64,000 nucleotides of DNA from Paenibacillus melissococcoides (lineage in GTDB: Bacteria; Bacillota; Bacilli; Paenibacillales; Paenibacillaceae). A model generated the notes under the pieces. That model searched no databases. It was not told the DNA's origin and worked only from the letters and a program-made list of their open reading frames with translations. Below are positions 43,375-52,140 of the stretch, in pieces. The DNA is taken from the NCBI GenBank assembly GCA_944800085.1, contig CALYLO010000007.1, positions 152,501 to 216,500 on the forward strand. The letters are read 5' to 3'. The first letter of the stretch is position 1. Every line of letters starts with the position of its first letter. The translations under genes were made by a program, and so were the position numbers.

Positions 43375-44421
43375 TTATTTGCCCAACGTGAATTCCCCGG
43401 AACGAGTCCGGACCTTCAGCATCGTTCCGCCATTGCCGAATGCCCCGCGTACCATATGGTCATTCTTGTTCTGCTCCTCGTAACGCATGCCGTCCCAACG
43501 GATGCGCCCGCTCCCCGAGCCTCCGCTGAAGTCCACCGCCAAGTCTGCAGGCTCCTTGGCCAGGTTGACAGTTACATTGCCGCTGGACGCCTTCAGCTCC
43601 GCATCGTGCCGCAGCTCATCCGTTTCAACCGTAATGTTCCCGGACCCCGATTCCCCGTTCAGCTTTGCATGTCCATCCGATAATCTCGCATTTCCGCTGC
43701 CCGTACGGAAGTTCAACACGCTGGACTCATATTTCTCCACTCGAAGGTTGCCGGAGGAAGCAATGGCTTCCATCTCAACCGCTTCGATATTTTGGATGCG
43801 GATATTGCCGCTCTTCGTCTGAACCGTAAATGATTCGGCATGGATGTCCCCCGTCGCAATATCTCCCGATCCGGCCTGCAGCGCGGCAGTGCGTGCCTCG
43901 ATCCCGTTGAGGCGGATATTGCCGCTTCCCGAAGTGACTTCCATTAAGGCGCTGTTGAGATTCTCCGCCTCCACATTGGCGCTTACAACCGCAACCTGAA
44001 GCGCGTTCCACTGCTGTTCCGGCAGTTCAACCGTCAGCTTGACATCGAAAATATGAACGCCGAAATTCACGCCGTCAGGCAGCTGAACACTTAATTGAAG
44101 CTTCTCGCCCTGCGGGGTCACCTTCAGGTCAATGCTGTCCGCATCATTATTGCTGACCCGGCCATGCAGGCGGGCGACAATGTCGTCCGTGCTGCCGGGC
44201 ATCAATTGCACATCCACGCTTCCGGTCTCGACGGCTACATTTTTTATCCCGGCCGCAGCAACCGACTTCTCGATATGTACCACCTTGGTCGCCGTGTTGA
44301 GCAGACTGTCTCCCGCCTGTGAGAGCCATTCGCCAGACTTATCCGCCATAGCCGGATTGAACATGAACACGACTCCGATTACCCCGGCAATGATTAACAA
44401 TACCCCGATAACTTTTCTCAT
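43375..44421 (-). CDS. DUF4097 beta-repeat protein
   Basis: The 348-residue protein has an N-terminal hydrophobic segment (VIGVLLIIAGVIGVVFMF) and then a right-handed beta-repeat region with recurring SGN and GSGDI motifs (TSGSGNIRLNGIEARTAALQ, SGNIRIQNIEA). This is the DUF4097/DUF4098 type, usually an extracytoplasmic protein of unknown function. In related genomes it often follows DUF1700 and PadR genes in envelope-stress operons, but none is present here. The membrane segment could be an anchor or an uncleaved signal. Confidence 0.88.
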   Translation of the reverse strand: MRKVIGVLLIIAGVIGVVFMFNPAMADKSGEWLSQAGDSLLNTATKVVHIEKSVAAAGIKNVAVETGSVDVQLMPGSTDDIVARLHGRVSNNDADSIDLKVTPQGEKLQLSVQLPDGVNFGVHIFDVKLTVELPEQQWNALQVAVVSANVEAENLNSALMEVTSGSGNIRLNGIEARTAALQAGSGDIATGDIHAESFTVQTKSGNIRIQNIEAVEMEAIASSGNLRVEKYESSVLNFRTGSGNARLSDGHAKLNGESGSGNITVETDELRHDAELKASSGNVTVNLAKEPADLAVDFSGGSGSGRIRWDGMRYEEQNKNDHMVRGAFGNGGTMLKVRTRSGEFTLGK

Positions 44422-44659
44422 ATCTGTTCTCCTATAAGCGCCCGTTTTTGACAGATGAACACGCGGTCCGCCTGATTGGTCTGCTTCAGTATAGCACGCT
44501 GAGCCGCATCACTACTCCGGTCCGACGAAGTAAATGAAACCCGACTTAGGTCCAGTTCGTGGAAACGGATGGGTTACCGATAGAGCCCCCTGTGTGAAGA
44601 CGCCCGCATCAAGACGATCCAATAGAAGCGCCTCCCCCGGCGGCGAGCCCAATACGTTC

Positions 44660-44686
44660 AGCGGCGGAGCTTCCTGCTCCGCCGCT
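44660..44686. repeat. 11-bp perfect hairpin next to the truncated AraC gene
   Basis: AGCGGCGGAGC and its exact complement are separated by five bases, 14 bases after the stop codon of the minus-strand AraC remnant. No T-run follows. The remaining 250 bases of the gap show nothing else. Confidence 0.5.
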
Positions 44687-44699
44687 GCTTCCTATCCGG

Positions 44700-45473
44700 T
44701 TACTTCCGCTCCTCCCCGCTGCATATCGGTATATAGATTTTGATTCTCATCTCGTCCGGATAGGAAGACTTCATCACGTCCGTCACCTCGAAATCGGGCC
44801 CCTCTCTGCGGTCATAGTTCGACTGGGGAAGCCAGGTGCCGTAAATATAATCCCGAATCTCCTGCACCGTATGCGCCGGTCCGTATGCCTTGAACTCCGC
44901 ATAGGTTCCTGCCGGAAGCTGCATATGAACATAACCGGGCTCCAATTGGCCGGCATCGATGCCGGGCTGGACCTCCTCCCCGACTACGAACGTAAACTCG
45001 CCGTTGTCCTCGAACTCGCAGGAAACGCCGTACGCCATGTTGGGCGCTGCCTGGCTGGGGATGCGCGCATAGCGCTGACATTCTCCGAATTCCCGGTAGA
45101 AGTCCGGAATCTCCACATAGTGCCGGTCATCATTCAAGCTCGTCCGGTAAGCATATCCTACAATCTCCTTGGCCGGCAAATCTGCAGTGGTTGGCTTCAT
45201 CAAAGCATCATTCCCCTTTCGGATTGACGGATCGTCAATGAAATTTATTTTTTCCTGGCGCGGACAGGCCAGATCCGTCTTACGGTACTTGCCCGGCGAT
45301 ATGCCGAAGCAGTTCTCGAAGGCGCGGGTAAATGACTCCTGAGACTTGTACTGATAGGCCAGAGCAATCTCGAGAATGCTCTGGCCGGTGCTTCTCAGCG
45401 CCTGGGCCGCTTCCGACAATCTCCGCTTGCGGATATATTCCTGAACCGTGAAGCCGGAGATGGCCCGGAACAT
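44700..45473 (-). pseudogene. AraC/GyrI-like regulator lacking its N-terminus
   Basis: The open frame encodes the second AraC helix-turn-helix (ILEIALAYQYKSQESFTRAF) followed by a GyrI-like effector-binding domain of about 160 residues (KEIVGYAYRTSLNDDRHYVE through MRIKIYIPICSGEERK). It begins at MFRAISGFTVQEYIRKRRL, which in intact relatives lies about 45 residues into the protein. A stop codon lies just upstream in frame and no trace of the first helix-turn-helix is present. The gene is therefore 5'-truncated, with the breakpoint near 45478. Beyond it lies non-coding DNA including a dispersed repeat copy. Confidence 0.75.
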
Positions 45474-45734
45474 GTTAATCTACTGTCATTATGCCGTATT
45501 TCGGTGCCGATTTCTTGATAATCCGTGCGGGATATCCCAGGGCTCAAATGGAGTTCGAATGTTCGGCTGAAGCTGCCTTGTTCGGCTATTAATGCTGGCT
45601 TGTGACGAGGGTGGCCCGGGACCCCAAGCGAACATGGCTACAGTCCGTTCGGACAGGCTGCTCCCCGCTTCTTCCCGGATGTTGACGCCAGGAGCATGCC
45701 CTGTGCGCTCGACTGTCAAAAAATCCGGCAAAAA
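45474..45734. other. Non-coding stretch upstream of the truncated AraC gene
   Basis: No coding frame with a binding site or recognisable domain is seen. The missing AraC N-terminus is not found here on either strand. Confidence 0.45.
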
Positions 45735-45915
45735 CGCAGCTTTTTACCGACACCGCCTTAACGAAGAAGTGAAGCCTGCAAATCTACATCAATTTCGGGC
45801 CATTTCTGCCCAAAATGTAAGATTGATGGGTGAAAGCTGCCGTTGTGCAGGAATTCTATCGATTTCGCCATCCAAAGCGGGAAATTGCTGTAAATTCGCA
45901 GGAAGTCAGCCGGGA
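45735..45915. repeat. Dispersed intergenic repeat, copy B
   Basis: This stretch repeats blocks of copy A (16641-16800): GCAAAAACGCAGCTTT, CCTGCAAATCTACA (45775-45788) and GGGCCATTTCTGCCCAAA. The terminal inverted partner TGTAAATTCGCAGG (45889-45902) is less well conserved. The spacing between blocks is similar to copy A up to the centre and longer afterwards. Confidence 0.65.
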
Positions 45916-46004
45916 ATGATATGAGGTTCATGATCCGCCATACAGAACACGGCTGCTCGACATGCTCCACAGGGCAGCGGCAGCATCGCAATCACACCAG
46001 CATG

Positions 46005-46032
46005 AAAAAAACCGCAGCTTTCAAGACTGCGG
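46005..46032 (-). terminator. Terminator of exoA
   Basis: CCGCAG pairs with CTGCGG on the minus strand, followed by seven T, 14 bases after the exoA stop codon. Confidence 0.88.
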
Positions 46033-46045
46033 CACATCTGTAACA

Positions 46046-46840
46046 TCAAGAAGTATATTCGCCTCGCTTCGGCGCCTCCGCCGGGATATCCTCCATCTCC
46101 AGGATGACGGGGCAGTGATCGCTGCCGGTAATCGCCGCATCAATCTCCGCATCCTTGATATATTCCTTCAAGCGGGCGGAGACGAGAAAATAGTCAATCC
46201 GCCAACCGATATTCCGTTCCCGCACCTTCGGCATGAACGACCACCAGGTATAAGCGTCCGTCCGCTCCGGATAGCGATGCCGGAACGTGTCGGTAAATCC
46301 GGCATCCAGCAGCCGGGTCATCTTGTCCCGCTCTTCCGGAGTGAAGCCGGAGTTGCCATGGTTCGACTTCGCATTTTTCAGATCGATCTCTTGATGAGCC
46401 ACGTTCAAATCGCCGCATACGATAACCGGCTTGCGGGCATCCAGCTCCTGCAAGTAGCGGCGGAAGCGCTCCTCCCACTCCAGCCGGTATTCCAGCCGGG
46501 ACAGATCCCGCTTCGCGTTGGGCGTATACACCGTAACGAGATAGAAGGACTTGAATTCCAGCGTAATCATCCGTCCCTCCGGTTCGTTGTCCTCCTCCAT
46601 GCCGTAGCGTACCGAGAGAGGCTCGATTCTCGTAAAGACGGCGGTGCCGGAGTACCCTTTTTTCTCCGCATAATTCCAATACTGCCGGTACTGCTCGCCC
46701 AGCTCGAGGCAGATCTGTCCCTCCTGCAGCTTCGTCTCCTGCACGCAAAAAATATCGGCACCGCTTGCCTTGAAGTAGTCGATAAATCCATTATTGACGC
46801 AGGCCCGCAGACCGTTGACGTTCCACGAAATCAGCTTCAT
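46046..46840 (-). CDS. exoA: Exodeoxyribonuclease III / AP endonuclease
   Basis: The 264-residue protein has the endonuclease/exonuclease/phosphatase fold. Active-site segments are all present: SWNVNGLRAC near residue 5, QETKL near 35, YTPNAKRDLSR near 105, CGDLNVAHQEIDL near 150 and the ending WRIDYFLVS and GSDHCPVILEM. It cuts DNA 5' to abasic sites in base-excision repair. ATG 46840 is chosen because AAGGAG precedes it; longer frames lack a site. B. subtilis ExoA is the close counterpart. Confidence 0.95.
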   Translation of the reverse strand: MKLISWNVNGLRACVNNGFIDYFKASGADIFCVQETKLQEGQICLELGEQYRQYWNYAEKKGYSGTAVFTRIEPLSVRYGMEEDNEPEGRMITLEFKSFYLVTVYTPNAKRDLSRLEYRLEWEERFRRYLQELDARKPVIVCGDLNVAHQEIDLKNAKSNHGNSGFTPEERDKMTRLLDAGFTDTFRHRYPERTDAYTWWSFMPKVRERNIGWRIDYFLVSARLKEYIKDAEIDAAITGSDHCPVILEMEDIPAEAPKRGEYTS

Positions 46841-47049
46841 CCTCTTGTTCTCCTTACTATAGCCACGTTTTGTTACTGCTAGTGTATCATAGTTGTCCAT
46901 CTCGACGGGAGAGAGCTCCATAGACATCCGCGATTTTGAAAAATTTGTTTGCCGTTGGATGGAGACACAGGGAAATGTTGATGCAAGAAGGCCGGGAATC
47001 TCCTCGCGGATAAACCCGGCCAACCGATTCGCCGCCTCACAGGCAACAG

Positions 47050-47578
47050 TTAGGAATTATGCTCCTTATAGGAAGCCGCGGCCTCGATGAAGCGCTCGCG
47101 CTTCTGCTCGATTTTCGACTGAATTGTCCAGAAAACCACCTGCGTGAACTGCCGCGGCGATTCGATCAGCGTAATGAGCATCGCGATTTTAATTTTGTCC
47201 TCTGAGACCCATTGGATCTCGAACTGCAATGCAGGCAAGCCGTTGATTGTCACGCTCTTCGGCTCGACAGGCCCCTCTGGCGCAAGCTCGCTATAGTTCC
47301 GCTCATACAGCAGGTCATAGTAGTCTTCGAGGGTCTGGATATCTCCCATCTCCTCGCGCGCGTCAGGAACGACGATGACGAATTCATTGCCCGCAGGATT
47401 TCTTCTTCGGCGCGGATTTCTCCGCGGTGGGTTGTGCGGACGTGCTATCGGCTCCCCCCTGTCCCTGTTGCTGCTTGCCGTCCAAGCTGCCTTGCGACCC
47501 GCTACCGTTGCCACATCCGGTAACCAGCCAGGCCCCCATGACTACTGCCATTGCGATCTTGTGCCACTGCCATTTCAT
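47050..47578 (-). pseudogene. Lipoprotein gene with a single-base frameshift
   Basis: The frame starts at ATG 47578 with a lipoprotein signal peptide (MAVVMGAWLVTGCGNGSGS; lipobox VTGC). A Gln/Ser-rich linker follows. It stops at TGA 47384 soon after SAPKKKSCGQ. Skipping one A in the AAGAAGAAA stretch near 47405 continues as NPAGNEFVIVVPDAREEMGD and runs to TAA at 47050. That C-terminal part resembles the PsbP/DcrB-like fold of small lipoproteins. The true gene would be about 175 residues. It is either recently broken or mis-sequenced. Function unknown. Confidence 0.7.
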
Positions 47579-47782
47579 CCGTTTCTCTTTTACCCTCTAT
47601 GCGAGTGCTATACTAGGCTAGAACGATCATCCACAATTTCCCTTCCTTGAATATCATCGGCGACTCCCCCAGGTTTCTTTAGGAGCAAGCGTTTTTTCAG
47701 GCTGGTTCTCATACATATAACTATTAGAAATGCCGCCACGACGTAAGAAATGGACTAAATAGTAAACCAAAGGTGATGTGCG

Positions 47783-48367
47783 ATGAAAAAATTTAAGATC
47801 ATTGTTCTTTTCGCTTTTCTTGTGAGTATGATTGCTGGCTGTACTGATAACAGGGAAAAAGAAACGGAAGATAAGAGCATACATGTACTAGAGAATAGCT
47901 TAGAAGAGCTTTTGACAACATCCACAAATACGAAATATGGAAGTAATGTAGAAAATTTTCGCGTCGTAGGTCTTGGAGAAATCCTGCTTCGTAACCTTTC
48001 TTTTTGAAAAAGACAGTGTGAACTGGCATGCTGTCATGTATGCTGAAAAAATGCCCGATGATAACTATGAGCTAGGCTTTCTGGATGGAACGAAGCTAAC
48101 GAATCATGACCCGATTAGCATATATAACATGGTTAGCGAAACGATATCTGGCAACATAAAAAAAGAAATCATATCGTAACGGGAAGCATCAATGATCATC
48201 GTGTCAATACAATTTATATTAGCTATCCTAATGGAGAGGTTTCAGGAATAAAAGTAGGACCACATCAAACCATCTATACAGAAATCGCAATAGGTATGGA
48301 AGGTTATCCCGCTTCGGTTACAGCCGTCTCCGGCAATGGAGAAGTTCTATTCGAGAAAAAGTACTAG
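47783..48367 (+). pseudogene. AT-rich lipoprotein gene with two frameshifts
   Basis: The gene starts at ATG 47783 with a lipoprotein signal (FAFLVSMIAGCTDN). A frameshift near 47972-47976 moves to a second frame (SCFVTFLFEKDSVNWHAVMY, NYELGFLDGTKLTNHDPISI). A second shift at a run of seven A (48158-48164) moves to a third frame (HIVTGSINDHRVNTIYISYP through VSGNGEVLFEKKY) ending at TAG 48365-48367. The joined product would be about 194 residues, with no domain I recognise. Base composition is much more AT-rich than the neighbours, which suggests acquired DNA. Confidence 0.7.
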
Positions 48368-48407
48368 GCTGCGGTACGATTCGTGTTCACCCATGAGAGA
48401 CAAGAAG

Positions 48408-48440
48408 CCCGCCCCGGTCATCCGGAACGGGATCCATTTT
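48408..48440. terminator. Terminator between the lipoprotein remnant and ytxJ
   Basis: CCCG-CCGG pairs with CCGG-CGGG around a short loop. A T-run (48437-48443) follows on the plus strand after four bases; the minus-strand tail is weaker (CTTCTTG). Confidence 0.6.
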
Positions 48441-48453
48441 TTTCATGGCCGCT

Positions 48454-48792
48454 TTAATCCAATACCGCCGCCATATGCTCAGTCGTTACCGCCCAGTGGG
48501 AGGCCGTCCAGTATTTTTGCTTGTCTTTGACATAAATGATTTGCGGCGACTCATGCTTCACATCGAGATCCTCGGCAATCTGATTGGAGACGGGGCGGGA
48601 CTCGATTACCTTGACGAGAACATAATCGATATCGCTGTTCGGATTGCCCTGCAAATACTGCTCGTACTCGTTCAGCGCATTCGCGCTTACGGGACAGGTG
48701 GTGCTGTGCTTCAGCACGACAACCCCGCGCTCCGCCGAGTGTTCCAACAGGTCTGCCCACTCGTCTGCTGTCGTGATCTCTTTCCAATCCAT
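48454..48792 (-). CDS. ytxJ: Bacillithiol-system redox protein YtxJ
   Basis: The 112-residue thioredoxin-fold protein has a single active-site Cys in HSTTCPVSANAL near residue 34, the YtxJ (monothiol bacilliredoxin-like) signature. It ends with a CDKQKYWTASHW-like segment (KDKQKYWTASHWAVTTEHM) typical of the family. Proteins of this type are thought to remove bacillithiol from oxidised proteins. ATG 48792 follows AAAGGAGCG. The neighbours are unrelated broken genes. Confidence 0.92.
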   Translation of the reverse strand: MDWKEITTADEWADLLEHSAERGVVVLKHSTTCPVSANALNEYEQYLQGNPNSDIDYVLVKVIESRPVSNQIAEDLDVKHESPQIIYVKDKQKYWTASHWAVTTEHMAAVLD

Positions 48793-49065
48793 CGTTCGAT
48801 CGCTCCTTTACCGTAGTCTTGCTGCCACTTGCGACTGGTTTTGTGTATTATAGATCTTTTATCACAAATTGAAGATATTCGCAAGGCTCGCAGGTTAATC
48901 CTGTTGATCTTGAGCGCAGACGCGCAGTGATCTGATCTAAGGACTCCCCGACATATACAGCACTTTGGACAAAGGATGGGGAGGGCCGATTTCGTAATCG
49001 GATCGATCCGTTGTCCCCATGCTGCCCTCGTGCTCGGCGTACTGCCGGGCCCCGCCCCTGCTTGC

Positions 49066-49722
49066 TTATGCCGCTTTGGAGCGATTGAAATCGATCGGAG
49101 ATCGGCCAATTCGGCGTATGATGATCTCGGCCAAGCCGAAGAGCAGCAGGATCGTAGCATAGACGGCAGCCGTATAGCTGGCTGGATACGGCAAGCCCAA
49201 TCCGTCATGGAGCGCAAAGGTAAGGAGATGAATGGCCAGGTTCGTGAAGCAAAAGACGTAGCTGCGAATCATCCATGCCCGGTGGCGGCTCATCTGCTTC
49301 TTTTTTATTTTCACGATCGCCATCACGGTGATGAACATCCAGATCATGTTCAACAGATTGAAGGCAATGCTCGCGGGCTTCCCTCCTGTCGCATACGGAG
49401 CCATGTAGCCTGAAGTCAGCACCACCGCAAAAACGGAGATCACATACAGATAGCCGTTGATTCGATGGAAGAGGCGGTATTTTCTCAGCAGCGTATGTAT
49501 GAAGTTAACCGCTCCCGACAGAATCGCCAGGCAGGCGAAGGCCACATGAACCTTCATCACCGGCAACCAGACATTGGCGTTAAGGGGGCGGGCGGGATTG
49601 GACTTGCGGCTCAAAAATGCAGCGGCCTGCGGATCGTGAAGGTAATTAATATACAGGACGTAGATGATGTAACCGGCCATGACAGCAAGCAGAGACCAGG
49701 CGGATAGTTTTCGTTTGGACAT
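49066..49722 (-). CDS. DUF2306 membrane protein
   Basis: The 218-residue protein has about six membrane segments. Conserved His residues in VHVAFACLAILSGAVNF, YRLFHRINGYLYV and SRHRAWMIRSYVFCF fit the DUF2306 family, whose histidines resemble a membrane haem-binding arrangement. No function is known. ATG 49722 follows GAGGTATCC. A TetR-type gene, now broken, lies divergently upstream and may once have controlled it. Confidence 0.85.
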   Translation of the reverse strand: MSKRKLSAWSLLAVMAGYIIYVLYINYLHDPQAAAFLSRKSNPARPLNANVWLPVMKVHVAFACLAILSGAVNFIHTLLRKYRLFHRINGYLYVISVFAVVLTSGYMAPYATGGKPASIAFNLLNMIWMFITVMAIVKIKKKQMSRHRAWMIRSYVFCFTNLAIHLLTFALHDGLGLPYPASYTAAVYATILLLFGLAEIIIRRIGRSPIDFNRSKAA

Positions 49723-49886
49723 TATGCGGATACCTCGCTCGGATCAAAATAGGTCGGCAATAGCGGGCGATGGCAGGATCGTTCCGTCCTGTCCTTTACC
49801 CTTTGCCAGAGAAGTTATGCTATGATTGGTATACGAATAAGAAGCCATTGAACGGAAATGAACGGATTCCCGAAAGGACCAGGTTC

Positions 49887-50210
49887 ATGCGCAAAGGAGA
49901 AAAAACAAAGCTTCATATCATCATGAAATCGGCGTAGCTCTTCAATCAGAAGGGATACGCCGCCACGACGATGCAAGAGATTATGGACGCCACCGGCTTG
50001 ACCAAGGGCGGACTGTACCGGAGCTTTCCAAGCAAGGACGAGATCGCGATCGAAGCGTTCAAATATGCGGGCGAGGTGCTCTGGAGCCATTTCTCCGCCG
50101 CGATGGAAAACTGCCGGACGGCAACGGACAAAATCCGGGCCATGTGCGAAGCATACAGCGATGCCGCGCACAATCCTCCGATGAAGGGGGGATTATGGCA
50201 AGCCGCCTAA
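49887..50210 (+). pseudogene. TetR-family regulator with internal amber codon, C-terminus lost
   Basis: From ATG 49887 (behind AAAGGACC) the frame reads MRKGEKTKLHIIMKSA and meets TAG at 49935-49937. It then continues as LFNQKGYAATTMQEIMDATG, LTKGGLYRSFPSKDEIAIEA, a canonical TetR helix-turn-helix. Related proteins have Glu or Gln at the TAG position. After about 107 codons the frame ends at 50210, about 85 residues short of family length, and the usual GGCPLLN-type continuation is absent. The gene is therefore doubly damaged. It is divergent from the DUF2306 gene. Confidence 0.8.
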
Positions 50211-50590
50211 CCCGGGAGAACCGGCATGTTCATCATGCGACAGTGCAGATCGAGAGATGGTTGGCGACATTTAAGCCTGCGTAGGCGCCGGTTCCTCCGG
50301 AGGCAAGCCCAGCGCAGGCGCCTCCAACGTTTCGGCCGTAGCCCCTATCTGTGATCGGGTCCATTCCGCGGAGTTGCCGGATCAATCCCCTCCTCTCATA
50401 CGTGAACCCTCCCTTTTTGAGACCGGACGGTTCGCTCTCTTTTTATACGACTCTACTCTCATCGGTTATGCAAACGCATTCTTCGGCCAATCGAACCCTT
50501 TATGCCCAAATTTTTTATGATAAACTGAAACCGCAATCCACATCGGCAACCGTTATTTTCTTATCCAGGACGAGAAAGGAAGCGACGGCG
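50211..50590. other. Gap between broken TetR and AraC genes
   Basis: About 380 bases with no supportable gene or RNA. The open frame that extends left from the AraC gene has no binding site and no family resemblance before 50591. Confidence 0.4.
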
Positions 50591-51405
50591 TTGAAGGATC
50601 GGTCAGTCTATATTTTCGAATGGTCGCCGAGAACGCATATCGACCCGTTCCATACGCATGATCATCTGGAAATCGGTTACTGCCTGTCGGGAACAGGAAC
50701 ATTTTATTTCGGAGAAAAGCAGTATACGGCCGAGCCCGGCGACCTGTTTGTCATCAACAATATGGAGCGGCACGCCGCGTCCTCGGATCCGCGCAACCCG
50801 AGCAATTACTTTTTTATCTACTTCGACGCCATGATTATCGAGCAGGCGGATCCGAAGCTTCTGCTTCCGTTTGTCTATTATCCGCAGCAGTTCGAGAACC
50901 GCATTGACGGGTCGTTGCCTGTCGCCGCCCGCATCGGCGCGTTATTCGCCAAATATGGGACGAGGATCGGCAGAAGCAAAGCGGTTACAAAGGGATGATA
51001 CGAAGCAAAATTATCGAGATATGCGCGCTGCTGCTGCGCCACTATGGGGAGTTCACGCCGCTTGCGGAACGGAGCCGGGCGATAGCATCGTATTTCCGCA
51101 TCAAGCCGGCTTTGGACTACATGAAGGAATGTTTCCGGGAACCGCTGACCCTGTCCGACGCGGCCCGCGTACTGTCATTGAGCCCGTCCCGCACCCGCCA
51201 TCTGTTCAAAGAAAAGCTCGGTCAGGGGTTCAAGGAGTATTTGCTTCAACTGCGCGTCAATGAAGCGAAGCGGCTTCTGGCGGCCACAGATTTGCCGATC
51301 GCCGACATCATGCATGCCAGCGGGTTCCAGAGCCAGGCCCCGTTCTATCGAACGTTCAAGCAGACCCCGGCTTACAATGATAGTGCACCGGCAGGACCGC
51401 AATAA
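50591..51405 (+). pseudogene. AraC-family regulator with cupin sensor domain, frameshifted
   Basis: TTG 50591 behind AAAGGAAG starts a cupin-type sensor domain (PFHTHDHLEIGYCLSGTGTF, YTAEPGDLFVINNMERHA). The frame is lost near 50951-50953; adding one A to the AAA run there continues as WDEDRQKQSGYKGMIRSKII and on through both AraC helix-turn-helix motifs (LSDAARVLSLSPSRTRHLF, IADIMHASGFQSQAPFYRTF). The intact protein would be about 271 residues. The neighbouring ADP-ribosylglycohydrolase gene, likely its target, is also broken. Confidence 0.8.
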
Positions 51406-51429
51406 TGATGCGAGACGGAGAGTGGAACG

Positions 51430-52003
51430 ATGGCGTCTGTGGATGTGTTATACGGATGGGTACGGGAAGAAATCAAGCAGCGCGAGGAGGAAGGCTGCCC
51501 TGTCGACGGATTTCGTTCGAAGCTGGAGGCGGCAGCCGGGGATGAAGGGAAGCTGATGGCCTTATATGCGTAGCTCTCGGCGCTGGAACCCGCGCCTGAT
51601 TTCCCTTATAGGGAGCCGAATGGCTTGGCCGAGATCCGCGCCGAGCGGCCGGAAGGCCGCCGATCAGGTGGATCTGGTGGAACGAATCTGGGATGCGTTC
51701 AAGCACTACCACCCGGTTCACACGATCAACAATGCGGCCCTGTGCGCGGCAGCGCTCGTCTTCGCCCGCGGCGACTATGAGCTGGCGATTACGACGGCGG
51801 TGCTGGGCGGCTGGGACACGGACTGCAACGGCGCCACGGTCGGCTCGATTATGGGAGCGATGCTCGGGGCGAAGCGGCTGCCGGAACGGTGGACGGCGAG
51901 ACTCAACAATACGCTGTACGCGGAAGTGAGCGGCTTCCATCCGATAGCCATCTCGGAATGCGCCCGGCGCAGCTACGAGGTGTTCCGGGAGATTAGCGGG
52001 TAA
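51430..52003 (+). pseudogene. ADP-ribosylglycohydrolase remnant
   Basis: The N-terminal part begins at ATG 51430 (VDVLYGWVREEIKQREEEGC). It meets TAG at 51571-51573 where relatives have Glu in LYAELSAL, then continues to about 51655. The C-terminal catalytic end follows in another frame (DQVDLVERIWDAFKHYHPVH, LGGWDTDCNGATVGSIMGAM) and stops at 52003. DTDCNGA is the magnesium-binding motif of the family. The central catalytic region of several hundred codons is missing. So the gene has an amber codon and a large internal deletion. Confidence 0.82.
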
Positions 52004-52140
52004 TACAAAAGAGGCGGACTCCCCGTGTTGTACAGCCTGTAACGCGATGTACGACACTCAGAGCCTGCCATCTCTTTTTGATAACGACAGAATCGCTATT
52101 CCGTTGTTCTGCTTCCGTGTTGAATGCGGTCTCTCCGCAC

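Noticed and set aside
49815..50171. 118-codon minus-strand open frame opposite the TetR remnant
   Set aside because: The plus strand carries a recognisable TetR helix-turn-helix in this stretch; the minus frame is its shadow.
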